From NCBI RefSeq assembly GCF_000247815.1, contig NC_021683.1, positions 13,103,638 through 13,167,637 of the forward strand: 64,000 nucleotides of DNA, read 5' to 3'. Origin of the DNA: Ficedula albicollis. Lineage: Eukaryota; Chordata; Aves; Passeriformes; Muscicapidae. The notes under the pieces are model-generated. The model made no database searches. It was not told where the DNA came from and saw only the letters and a list, made by a program, of their open reading frames with translations. Positions 1 to 13,127 of this stretch are shown one piece after another; position 1 is the stretch's first letter; each line of letters opens with the position of its first letter. Both the position numbers and the translations under genes were made by a program.

Positions 1-3000
1 CAACAGTGAGCTGGATGAAGCCCTGTTTTTAAAGATTCTAAATATTTCTGAGGTCTCTAGGCACAAAAAAATGTTGTTTCCAGCTTCAGCATAAACTGGA
101 TGTAAATTACAGGTCTTAGCTTGAGCTGCCTAATGGGGAGCCTAAGAATGAGCTGAATCTGGGTGAAATTCTGGATAATAGGAGGCAGCTCATATGTGCA
201 TGTAGGATAAAGAAATTCTTAATTTCTTTCTATTCACACATATCTTCTGCTTGTAAAAAGTCCGTTGTATACATTTTGTGGTCTAGGGAGCTGGCAACCC
301 AGTAGATTGCCACAGTTCACGTTTCCATGGAAATAATTGAGATGTAATAAATAAAGGCATTCTGAGGTCATAGGTTTCCCAATTCAGCTGAGAAGAAAAC
401 AAGCATAAATTACGTGGATATATGTGTGGCATTTAGGACTTAAAATAATTTAAAATTTTTCTTTTTTCCATCTTTTATTTCATTTTATGTAGCAACTTTG
501 CTATTTATTAACCACTATGAGATTTGTGTATCCTTTTTCATTCAGAAAGATTATGCATTAAAATAGGATCGGTCTGTGACTGTGATGAAAGGGATTATTC
601 TGCATGCAAAAAGCAAGTTGCCTGCACTTTAGGTGGGAGCAATGCTGACTTTAAAGAAGTGATTGACTTTGACAGAAGCATCGAAGGTTGACAAGTCTTA
701 GATGCACGTTATTGAAAATGAAGTGATAGCAAACCCAAAGTGGATGCCAGCACAGCTACAGGTCAGGTGGCTCCTGTGCTGTATTGTCAGGTCTCAGGTT
801 CAGCCTGGCAGAAGCTTAGAGTAATTCCTGCAGTTGTAACTCCAGCAGTAGCCCTGGGCTTCCCCCTGACATGAGATTTATGATTTGCAATGCAATTTAC
901 TAATTCGTTTAGACCATTAGTTTGTGCAAACTTGAAGATACTAATCTTATAGCTGGTGGTTAGGGACAATGTTGGCTTAAAGGAAGGTGGTTTCACATCA
1001 GTGAGAATGGAATAAAAGTGTGAGTATTGAGTCTTTGCTGGTTCACAAAATAAACACTTAGGGGAGAGTGTGGTGGTTAGTGATGGAGTAAAATACTTTC
1101 TGAAGCTTTACTTCACATCACAGATGAAGCCCATGAAAGTAATTTTCCTCAGCACAGGCCCTTGCCCTGCTGCCAGTAACCTCAACTGCTGAGCTTTTTC
1201 AGTTCTCTGTCAGGAAGAGTTATACCTTACTCAGTGTTGTTAAAACCACGTGGATCTGAACCCCAGAACATAACACAGCTGTCACTGTCAAAGCACTCTG
1301 TCTTGTCCCCCGTTACAGCTGATATTAACATTGGTGTCCTTAAAAGTTCATTTGGTGCTGGCTGCTGTAGGGAGAGGGGGGCACCCAGGCCACTCAGGGG
1401 GCTGAAGAGGACAGGTCTTCCTTCTTCCCCTTGGTCACGCTGCAGCTTCTCATGCTTGGAGGTGGTTCTGGAAAGAGCAGTGCTGAGATGCGGGTAACAA
1501 CAACCCGGGGACTTCCAGTCCCATGTAATGGTAATTGAGGCATTACTGGACTGCCATTTGTGGGACTGGGCTCACATTGGCACAAGGTTTTAAGCATCAG
1601 ATGCACTTTGGCTGCTGAATTTGACAGTTCTGCAAATTGCTGTCAGCTTGCGGGGGTATTTTGTGCATAAACATGCTAGTTGGTAATCAAACTGTTTTGC
1701 AAAAGAATGCACTAATTAACTCTAGATTTGTTATCCTACTTGAAGTTGCAGAATTGCTGTCATATTTTTTTGCCTTCTGTTGGCAAAAAATGCTGATAGA
1801 AACTTTTGATTCACACCCTACCTGCCTCATTTGTGTCAGTCAAGAAGAGAAAAGGGGGGCTGCTCATTACTTCGTTATCTGCAAAGTAAATAAAAATACT
1901 TCAACCATTTGCTGTGTTCCAATTAGTTGATTGCTATGAATGATCTTCTTTAAAGGAATGCTGTTTTACCTATCTGCTCATACAAAGGTTTGATTTTGAA
2001 TGTCTTGTGAAAAGGATTCTCTTTGTCTTGATTGATGTCAAGAATAAAAGCATGATGGTAATATCCCTTTGAAAGCTATTGTATTGTCAGCTCTGGCTGA
2101 CAGCAGGAGGCCCTCCTAGTGCTATAGATTAGCGCTGTGAAAACACTGACATTTTCTTTGTTATATTGCTGTTGTTCTGCTTGCAAAGTCAATTATACAA
2201 TGTCGGAGCTCAGTTACAGAGTTGACTGTGGAAGTAACAATGTCTTTCATACTTGTCTTAAAGATATAATTTTCCTTTTTTCCCAGTTGATAAAGAAGAA
2301 CCTGAAGGTACTGGAACAGTACATTCTACAAATTAAATTTTGACAAGTATAATCATAATTGCCAAATACAAGAGACTTGTGCGATTATCCTTTAATTTTA
2401 CAGTTCATTCAAGTTTCGGTGGAATTTTATTGATACAGTGAAAGCAGCAGCTAAAATTGATAAAACTCATATCAAATAAGATTACGCTCTTGATTGTTCT
2501 TTATCAAGTGTAGCTTTTGGGGGATTAGGAATAATTGGAGATGTTGGTGTTTCATTGTGGGGCTGGTGCCCTGAGAGCGTTTGAATCCATGCAGTATTCC
2601 GAGCACTGCCTTCAGGGATTAGCCTGCAGTTTTTAATTTTTGCCTGTGTATTTTTCTACAAGCCTAGCAGCATTCTCCTCTGAACTCCACAAGTCCCATT
2701 TTCCTGCCTTTCTCTCCCTCTGGTATGCTCTCCTGGACGGGATCTGGGTGGTATTTAACTGGTTTTACTGATTGAAACTCCTGCCTGTGTGCAAACACCT
2801 TTTAATTGGGGCCTGTTCCCATTGGTCTCAGTGAATATAACGAATAAACGTGGCCAAAAATTGAAAAGAGTGGGAAAGGTAATACAAAACATTTAAATAT
2901 AAATGGGAAGAAAATAGAAATCTCATATTTTTTAGTGATGCTGTGTCTAAAGCCAAAAGAAGAAGAACAACTACCATTATACAGTTCTTTGAGAATTCTT

Positions 3001-4689
3001 CCTATATTTTTATTCAAAAATATTTGTGTACAATCAGTGCAAGTTAAAGAACATCATTCACTGCTGAATTGCTTTGGATGACACATGCAAAAAAAAAATA
3101 ATCAGAGACCTCTTGTAGGACGTTAATTGTAGGATTTCTAAATTACTATTATAAACTAATAGAGTAACAAAAGATTCTACAGTTACCAGTAATTTGTCAG
3201 GATTTATTTTGTTTTTCTTCAATAATTGAAAATTAATGTCTTGAAGTGAAAGCAGATGTTCATGCCATCCTCTGAATTGGATATAAAAATGATGTTTTGT
3301 AGATGTGTTAAGCTTGTGTAAATACAGATTGTCTTATCATAGATGTGGCTTTGGCTTGGTTTTATCTATTGTTTGGTGCCAAATTAACTTTTAGGTTAAA
3401 CGTGGGTAAGTGGTTTAAGCTTGGTTAAATTAACTAAATTGAATGCTTGAGGTGGTACTCAGTGATCAATTACTACAGTAAAGATTTTAAAAACCCTACT
3501 TCACCTGCTGGCTTTGTGAATGATACTTTCTCATACTGTAGAATTAATATTTACTTCTGTTTGATAAGTGCACTTGTAATTGTTTACTTGATTATTTTTA
3601 TTGAATCAGTTAATTTTTATCTTGCTTTCCAATTCTAATTTGTGAAATCAGTTTCAGATGATTACAACATTTGAAAAATGCAAACCACAGTTTTTTGGAA
3701 AAAGAAATAATCTCCCAGTCTCATGTGTCTTATGTATTATAATATTCTCTTACACAAAAGATTATTAATTACCCACAATAATTGGACTGTCTTATAAAAT
3801 GCCTATATCAGGTCCTCATCACTCCATCAATGTTCTCCGTGAATGCCTCTGAAAAAGCGTGGCTATTATATTCCCTTGTATCCTAGTAAATGTGCTGGAG
3901 AAATGAAATATTGCTAATATAAAACCTATTAGAGACTCCTGCTAAATCTTGACTGACAAATGGTGGCGGAGGGGAGGGCCTGGCTTTGGTGCGTGCGTTG
4001 GTGGACACGGACTCAGAGAGTGTGAGTGGGAGCTGGGGCCAAGTGAGGACCAGCTCTGAGGTCTGTGTGCATTTATTCCACATACTTTTAGAGCCCAGAA
4101 GTAGATTCTCATGCAATTTCTTTCCTGATGTCCACTAGTAAATAGAGAGAAGCTAGTTCCTTTTTCTTTTAGACAAATAAGGTGATGCGAGTTTTAAGTA
4201 CTACATCTTCTTGACAACACCCAGATGTGCAGCAGTGAATTATGGTGGCTCGTTGGAGTCACATTATTCTGGGGAGTAGAAGGATGTGCAGGGACTAAAA
4301 GGTCTCTTGTGACATTTCTAGCTACAGAAGGCTCAGGCTTCGACCTCTTGCAAGTTTTCAAAAATGTAAACAAAGGGACCCGATGGTGTTGGAAATTGGG
4401 TGCTGCCATTTGGAAGGGGCTCACAGATCTCCTTGTGGTACTGTGGGATGGCATTAGCTTTCCACAGAACGACTTTGGGTAGCACTGCAATACCCATCTG
4501 AATCTAGCCGTAGGCACCTTCATTATATTGTTTGCATTTGCTTAGAAAGAAAACCTTTTCCTTTCTAGCCACAGATTAGGCAATAGAAAGACCAATTTGT
4601 AGAGCTTGTAAATGCCACTTGTTAATCATATGCAGTACAATTAATAATTTTTTCCTCTTCCCCCTTGAATGTATTAAGTCAACTTTTTA

Positions 4690-4990
4690 GCTTTTCTATG
4701 TAATTGAAATATGCCCTTTTGTTACCTGGGCATGAATTATTTTTGAAATGTTGTCATTACCCACCCTGCTGTGAGGTTTATCTCTTCTGTTCATCCTAAT
4801 TAAATAAAACATACTGTTGTTCGCTGGTCTCGTGTTGAAGTGAATTACCTGCCTGAAGGCTCGAGCTGGTGTTGGGACTCGCTTCTTGTTGCAGCAGCAG
4901 CCGTTGACTAACACATTTACTTTTAGATTTTCATTTCAAAGGCTCAGTTTGTGCAGTGTGACAAGTGAATGGTGAATGCTTTACAGGACT
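4690..4990. promoter_or_regulatory. Possible conserved non-coding element (enhancer candidate)
   Basis: The block combines homeodomain-type cores (CCTAATTAAAT near 4796-4806), several ATTA and TAAT motifs, and isolated CpGs (for example TTCGCTGG near 4820 and GGCTCGAGC near 4860) in otherwise unremarkable DNA. It has no open frame with a recognisable product. Retained CpGs and clustered core motifs in an AT-rich block are typical of the conserved elements that surround developmental zinc-finger genes. This is an inference from composition; no alignment was available. Confidence 0.22.
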
Positions 4991-7862
4991 TTCAAGAGCT
5001 GAACAAACAGTAAAGGACTTATTGCTACTGCAGCTTCGTGGCAAGTACAAATGTAAGGCAGCCTTTGTGGCAGAGAAGTGTTTCCTTTGCTGGATAGAGG
5101 CCACTCAGGAGACCTGAAGGGCTCACTTGGGTATGCTGGAGGTGAAATAATCTCAGTCGTGATCTCATTTAAACCCACCCTACCTGTGTGTTCTCATGGG
5201 CAATTTCTGGTAGGGTTGATCTCGTCTCTCTTTGTAGCATCACCCGCAGTCATGTTCTCCTTGAGTCTGGCACTGATAACGAAGGCTGCTTCAGAAGTGT
5301 AACAGTTGGAGTTTCTTTACACAGAAGTTATTTCTAGTTCATATTAGAGAACGTAAACAATGCATTCAGGTTTTAAAGTGAAGCAGAGGGAAAGATCCCT
5401 GCTTGTAGAGAAACAGTTTGTTTAAGCCTCTGATAGCACTGCAGAAAATGCCTTGCTCACTAGTGAAATCCTGTTATGAGTAAAAGTACAAGAATTAACA
5501 AGTCGCTGTACTCTGGTCTCTGTTGGCTCGTGCTAGGCTCTGGAGGTTTGGTCAAATGTGGCCTAATTCTGCTTTCCAAATATTAAAAAAAATTACACAG
5601 AGGGCAAAAAGACAAGTTCTTAATATGCATATCCTGGGAAAATCCTAAACCAGTATTTTTACCCCCTCCAGTCCCAAGGCTAATCAAAATTCCTTTGTTT
5701 CCACATCTACCATTAAAATATATGCCTCCCTTGGTTGCCTGCTGACTGTACAAGTTTAACCACTCAATCGATTGGACTCACAAAAGCTGTTACTGGGTTT
5801 ACGTAGTATTTGCCTACAGGTAATTTAGAGACTGGGGTGAGGGTCCAGACACCATTCACCAGGACTACTACTTAAATTTGCGGCTCTGTTCATTTCTTGA
5901 TGATCCTCACCTGGCTGAGATGAGATTTTTCTGGGTTACTACTGAGGCAGGTTAGCCAAGCATCCACCTGCTGATTGCTGGAACTTGCTTTACACGGTGG
6001 GCAGCTGAGTGGTAATGAGGATAATGTTAATGAAGACAGACTTGCCATGTGCTTTGAAGAGGGAGTGGTGCAATGTAGAGGTGAAGTGCTTTGCTGGGTA
6101 GGCATCTGTTTTTGATGTCTTTAGAGTGGGTACATTTTTTTCTCTTTGACAGCAATTGGGGCTGGATTGTATGTTTAAGTGCAAGTCTAAGCTCTCTGAG
6201 TTAGCTCTGTTAATTGAGGTTTGTGTTGGAAGACAGTGGGTAGGCTTCTATCAGCTGTAGGGTGGAGGCTCTATCTTATGTTTGTGGTAGTGTTTCTTAT
6301 AGGCCTTAGTGGGGATTGGATTTTAGTCTTATTCTTTGCACTGCAATTGAAAGAGGAAAAGCAGCAAAGAGATTTGATGGGAGTAGTCATTCAGTATCTA
6401 ATGCTGGAGAGCATCTCCTGGTTCTTCTGCTGACTCTGAGATTGTTGCTGGGAGGATTTCCAGGGGAGCACTGGGAAGGTTTAAGGTGCAGAAGATGCAG
6501 TAGGGCTGTGGGAGTTCCTAGATGGCACTGGGGAAACCCACGAGACCTGGGTTGTGTTTAACACCTGTCACTGTAAGCAGGTACAGGTTTACATGAGAGA
6601 AGGTGACTGTGATTCTTCATTCTTTCAATTTCCTGTCTGAAAAAATGGGAAACTAAAAGGGGGCAGAGAAAAAACATGGTAGAAGGCTGAATTTCATAAT
6701 TTGGGAAGTGGAAATGCTAAACAGAGAGAGAAATAAAATAGAGAAAGTAGGAAATTTGTTGTTGCTGTTTGGATATGGAGGGTCCTGATGATTAGGTACA
6801 AAGCTCTGGCACAGAGGTTGACTTATCTATATTATTTGTAAGTTTAAATCTAAAGACTAAGAGAAGGAACAGATCTGGAAATTGACTCTAGCTCCATAGA
6901 AAAGTGTATGACTATGCATAAGCAGAAAAAAAACCCACAAGACATACAAATGACCTAAGCAAAATAACTTTTCTGCTCTTACTAGACAGTGACAGCGCTT
7001 TCCTGCCTAGAGGAGTGCATTTGTTGTGGTACATAGTTATTTTCTGCTTAATAGAGAGATATTTGAGGACAAATGTGACTGCAGTTATTAGTTCTTGGCA
7101 TTGTAACTACCTTAGGATCACGGCAGATCTGAACTTGGCTTGTGAGGACTCTCGATTGTTCAGGGTTTTGCAGGGAAGGGGAGATCAGGTTGGTAAATGG
7201 AAAAATAGGCTTTCAATGCTTACTGTGTGGCTGTACACAAATACATACAGTTTATAATGTGGGTTCATGTATAAATGAAAGCTTAGAGTAATAGGTAATA
7301 TCTTTTGTTGGGCCAACTAACATGGTTGCAAAATGTAATAAAGTTTTTTTCTCGTGAACAAGCCTGCCTGCTGTACTGAAAAAAGCAGCAGCATTCTTGC
7401 TCTTTTGCTTGATAGGTAAACGTAGCTTTGTTTTAATTTACTTATTCAAGCTATTACTCAGCTTTCTGTTGCTTCATTAGATTACTCACATGAGTAAAGA
7501 GATACTGGATTACATAGTAATGCCAAGCTTGTGTATTATTTATTGCTGAATTCTGTGGATGCATTTAGGTCAGGTAATTTGCTCACAGCCTCCTTTATTT
7601 CTAGGAAAATGGCATGCCTTGCCCTTCATAATTTCTTTGCTTTTACTGACCAGCCTGTTCCCCCAGAGGGCATGTGGGATGTGGCAGAGTGTTGAAAATA
7701 CTGGGATGGGGAAGCAGAGAAGGAGGGCTGTGTTATTGCACCTTATTTATGTTTATACTAGACCTAAATAGAAAAAGATGGTGTGTTTTTGGCAGGGATA
7801 CTTTGTGGAGGATGTAATAGGCAACTCTGGGTGCCAAAGTTGTTGCCTCAAAGATTTATTTC

Positions 7863-7887
7863 TTTTTTTTTTTTTTTTTTTTTTTTT
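7863..7887. repeat. Poly-T tract, 25 bp
   Basis: An uninterrupted run of 25 T follows AAGATTTATTTC. It could be a simple homopolymer expansion or the poly-A tail of a retroposed sequence on the minus strand. I see no recognisable element body to its left, so a simple repeat is preferred. Confidence 0.85.
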
Positions 7888-10800
7888 AAAGATAAGGAAG
7901 TACTTTGATCTGACTCTGAGCATACTTGAAGAGGATAGTACAATGCATTATGAGCCATTTTATAATGAAACTGAGTGCTTGCATTTGGATCATGTACTGA
8001 GTTTTCTCCACTGACCTGATTCCTATCATTTCAAGGGTGTTTTCTTTACTAATTTCTTTCCTGCTTGATAACAGATAAGGGAGATTTGTTTCAGAATTCC
8101 TATTTGATTTATTTTGATTACTATTTTTGGTCTCAAATAAACATTTAACAGAGCTTCTTTTTTTTCATTCTTCTCAATATAAGCAAATTCAGTAAAAAGC
8201 CTGAACTTAAAAGTGAGGGTCTGAAAAAGCCCACCCCAAGAGATGCTTGGCAGAGGCGTGGTGTGCCTGGTTTGCAGAGCCCCGAGGGTGCTGTGGAGGG
8301 GGAGCTGCTGGCCCTGCCTGCAGAGCTGCCAGGCTGCACAGCCGGGTGTCCCTGGCTGCAGCAGGAGCTGCTGCTCAGGGGCCTGGGGGCACAAACCCCC
8401 TGCAATTGGCAGAAAGATGCTGCTTTGGTGGTGGGGCTGTTGGTGTTACACAGGCAGATCGCTCACAAATGGCTGCTCTGACATGCACCAGGAATTCTCC
8501 CAAAGACAAAGTGCATATTTTCATAAAGAGCTATCTGAGCTATGATTTTCTTCCTTACCAGTGGGTCTGTAATCAAAATGTGACTCCAAAGAAAGTGCAT
8601 AGAAAAATGAGCTTTTAATTTGTCACCTGCTGCTGTACCACCCTGTCTTCCTTGAGATGCCAAGTTGTAAATGAGGTTTTTGTATCCCTGCACACGGCCA
8701 TCCAAGAAATGTTCTGTCTGTCGTAGCAGTCAGTGGCACAGCTGAAGACATCAGACTAGTGGCTTAAAACCTGCTGCTGTCTGATTGGTGTGAGCAAAGC
8801 CAATGTGGTGCAAAACTTGAGCAAACAAAAAGGCAAGGGAGAGAAATTGCTGTCTTCAGTGGCTTTGGAGGTTCTGGATGCCTCCAGAGCAGGGGCTGCT
8901 AAAACCTTTCTGTCCCACAGTGTCAAGGTAAAAGGACCAAAATTGTTTCTTTATGCTGTCCCTTAGAGTGCCCTTGGAAAACTCCTTTTAAATGAACTTT
9001 AGAAAATGCAGTACTGTTTTTGCAGGTCTTATTTGGGAGAATAGGGTCTTGCCTGGCTGCACATTTTCTCTTCCACCCTGCCTGTTTGTCCAAGCACTGG
9101 GGGTGGCGCATATGCCAGCTGTAAATTCTTGTCTCCCAGCAAACCTCAAACCACCTAATAAAAACATTTCTTGAGGTAGCCACCAAGAACTTGATTTTTA
9201 ATTTATGCACAGATGATGATGGTTTCAAGGGAAAATAGCCCAACTATGGGACAGGCAGGGAAACTGCCATGATGATTGCTACCTATCTGTAGCCTAAGAA
9301 AATGTTGGTGAAGTCTCACTTGCAATTTTGTTTCCCTTCCCATAGTGGAGCTTGGGAAGCTTGAGAGTATTTTGCTTTCAGGGAACACTTACAGGTAGGA
9401 TTTCCTCCCCAGGTTGAAGCCCCTTTGCTTGTTTTTCCTCCTTTGAATCTTTGCTTGTTTTGCTCCTTGTAGTTAGGGAGAACATGACCACAACCCTGGA
9501 GGTACCTTCAGGGAAGGATGGGGCAGGATGAGCCTGCCTGCTGGGTAGTGAGCCCAGAGTCCAGCCTCAGCCACTGCTCAGCCCATGGTGGGAGCTGCTG
9601 AGGCCCTGGCAGACAGGGGATACAATTATATGGGATGCTGAAGGCAGCTGGCCCCTTTAATAGGGGGAGTTTATCTGCTTCTCTCTCCTTCTTACTGTCT
9701 GCTGGCTTGACTTGATTTTCTTTTATTGGCACATCCCAACAAGTTCTTCTTCTGAAGATTTTCTTGATTTGATGTTGCCATGTTGGAAAAACACACTCAC
9801 CAGCCCGTGGATTAAATGCAGTTTGCAAATTTGCATATGTTAAACACATTGTTCTGGAAGGTAGCATGGGGATGAATCCTGGTTGGTTTGAGGCTGTCAT
9901 TACCTTACACGTGGACTGTGAAACTGCTTTTTGCCTCTTGGCTGCCTGACCCAGTCCCATGGCTGTACCTACTGCTGCTCCAGGTGAGGGCAGATCTGAT
10001 GAGGTTATTTCTCCTTTTCTGGATCCTTGCCCTGCTGCCTTCTTAGTTTCCTTTAGGGCTGATTTTACCCACCAGTCCACCAGAAAAGTAACCCTGTGGC
10101 TGTCTGCTGGCCATGCACAGGTTAGGGGTGTGTTAGGGCAGGGCAAGCCTCTTTATCAGTATCTGAGTTCTGTTGCTTTAGGTCAAACCTTCGTGGAAAG
10201 AACCTCATCTGGGGAGGCTGGGCTGTGGCCCCTTGCGTGGGAAGTGGGTGTTCATCTGTCTCAGTAGTGGTGTGATAGGCAGCTTGTGAGCCCCCTGAAA
10301 ATGTGTCCCCCCTGAAAATGGCAGCTGAATCAAGTTTTCAAATCCATAGTGAAGCACAGGGTGCAAAGCCACAAGTACAGCATGGAGAAGTTCACTGAAA
10401 GTTATGAAGAATAGACTCAAGTTGTACAAGTGCTTGGTGCTCTCTGCCATTCCTGGCACAATTGTATGTCCCAGCAGAGGTGTGAGCTGTGGAGTGCTTG
10501 GTCCTGTGCCCCTGCAGTGGCTGGATGCTGCTCCTCATCCCTCTCTGGCTGGGGGCTCCCAGCCAAGCAGGCTGTTGTGCTCTGAAAGGAATGTAAAGCA
10601 GAGAGGGAGAGAGCTCTTGCTGTGAGGAAGGGAGAAGCACCCGGACCACAATTCGGCAGGCATCTTTCACTGCTCCTGTGCTGGTGGAAGTTGCTGGCAG
10701 CAGCCTTGCATGAGGCAGCATTGCTGGAGAACAATTTTCTTCTCTTTTCTAACATAGTAAAAAAAATACCACTAAGAAATTAGGTTATGTATCTCAAGGG

Positions 10801-13034
10801 AAAGGGAGATTTGTTATTCTGCTTTTAGCTTGCACCACAGACTGTGTCACCATGGGGCCTGCACCACCAAGTGGGTGCTTGTGTTAATCCTGGCACTTAA
10901 ATGCCAGAGAGTTCTTTGTCACAGGCTGGTCTGTTTCCTGTGTTGGGGTGACAGGAGATACTATGGTAAATGCCAGCTTTTTTGGCTACTTTAGCATGTT
11001 TTCTTAGGGGCAAATTTTGACTATGGTTGACTGAAATAGTACTGTGTCCCATGAACGTCATTCCTGGGCTTATAATGCCACAGTGGCTTTGTGGAGGACA
11101 AAGCCTCTGCTGCCCAAAGCACCCAGTCTCCTTGGGCCCGTGAAGCTGGTGGCCAGCCTGACCTCTCGAGTTGCAGCAGTGCCTTGTGCTTGTTTGTGTT
11201 CTTACTAGGATAAGTCTGATACAGCAAATTTTGATGGCTTTCCCTGTTAGGAAAGGTCCCCCTCCCCCTACCTCCCTCCCCCTTTCTACCCCATTTGCTT
11301 ATTTTTAGTCACATGAAGTAAAAGAATTGGTTGTTTGCCAAGAAGAAAAACCAACAAACAAAAATCCCAAAGCAACCACAACATTGTACCTTTCCTTGCT
11401 TTTAAAAAACATTTCCTTGTAAGTGTAACTAATGATGTGGGTTTTTAGTAGAAGCCTGTGATTCAGTGTTAAAGCAATAGTACATGAAAGAATAAATTCT
11501 TGTGTGTTTTCCTATTTAATATTAATCTTGTTCAGATTTCAGAAAACTTTATGGTGTGAAAAGATGAAGAAATGTTGTCCTTTATAAAGGAATACAGAAG
11601 AATAAGGTCATGTTTGTGCAATAGCATTGGTTGGGCTGCAGACTGGGTCCTCAAACAACCTTACTTAAAAATGTTTATATTTTATAAATATTTCTGCCTC
11701 TCTTTCTCTTCCTTTTGCAATACCTAACGTACACTGTCTGTTCTGTTGTTAACTCCCTGATGCTGAATTCCTAAGTTTGGGCTAATAGAAAATTTGGAGG
11801 ATTCTTCATTATCTGAACCTCTTGAGAAATACCAAATATGTTCCAGTAATTGTGGTGTAGTACAACAGGGAGTCACACTGGCAGTTTGTTGGAAAGGGTT
11901 TTTCCTGTAGTTATGAAAACCATACAACTATTAAAATCCCCAAAACTGAAACCACTGGGATTACTCATATACTTACAGTTAAGCGCATGCCTAAAGGTAG
12001 ATATATTCAGCATGGCATTTTTGACTGGCATTTGATTCCTAGCTTGAGAATATGAGAAAAAACCCAAACCATTCCTCAGTTGCTTCAGTCCTGTGCAGCC
12101 TTTTCGTTCTGTGCTCACATGCTGTAGTACGCTGGGCTCTGGTTCATGACAGAAGCATCTGGGTTTGCCATAAAGCAAATTATTGATAATAAAGAAAAGT
12201 TTGCAAAATAGCAAGATATTCCAGGCTACTAGAAGAGACTTAGTCAGATTTTTACCTTCCTGCCTTCTCTTCTGCTATGGCTTTTGAAAGAATGAGCATG
12301 TGTCAATTTTTTTTTTAATGTCAATGTTTTTTATCTCGGTTGCATGCAAAAGATGATATAACATTTGTGCTTTAGAGGGTACAGTGAATTTATTAAACAC
12401 TGAGAGATGCTCGATAGGTGAAAGTGAAATATAACACCAATGTTATAGTTCAGGTCATAATATTTGGATTTGCTTTGTGATTATTTCATTTTCCCTATTA
12501 TAGATGATGTTTTTCTTGTTAACGCTCTTGTATCAAATGGAAAGTGCTGCTTGATTTCTAGTTCCAGTACGGAGACTTCTTTCCTTGCTGTGCAGTCTCT
12601 TACTGAGAAGGTGTTGGTTGCCTTGTTCTTCTGTCCACAAGGTAGCAATAGTACCAGCTCTCTGTATTTCTAAGTTTCTTTCTTAAAAGCTTCCTTTTAT
12701 GAAATATTTTGAATCTTCTATGTGACTTTCTCTTGGAAAGCATTGGTGTGTACTACTAGTGTACTGATGTATATCACCCTAAGCAGTTAGTTAGCACACC
12801 TATTCTTCTTATGAAACTAAATGCATTTTGCACCTATGAAATTGTCTAAACAATTTGCTTTGAGCCAAAATTTGGAAATATGAAGGTTGTGGAGGGTAAC
12901 TAATGAAAAAAAATGTTTAAAGAAGATTCATTTGCACTAGTATCAATATGTGGGGGAGTTTAATTTTAAAACCAGCCCCAGCCACTTTGTAGAAAAATAT
13001 AATGCAGTACATAAACTCATTTTAGACACTACTT

Positions 13035-13127
13035 ATTCTACTGTGTCCCATTAGTTGATGTTTACACAGTGCTTTGAAAATGTAAAGCGCTATATAAGTG
13101 CTTATTATTACTACATTATTATTATTC
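13035..13127 (+). repeat. Ancient SINE/LINE-L2-type 3' tail with ATT repeat
   Basis: The segment contains AGTGCTTTGAAAATGTAAAG, then GCGCTATATAAGTGCTTATTATTA, followed by a degenerate ATT repeat. The 'AAAGCGCTATATAA' motif followed by (ATT)n is a hallmark of the 3' ends of old vertebrate L2-clade LINEs and the SINEs that borrow their tails. No body of the element is recognisable upstream, so this is a short decayed remnant. The exact family is not assigned. Confidence 0.5.
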
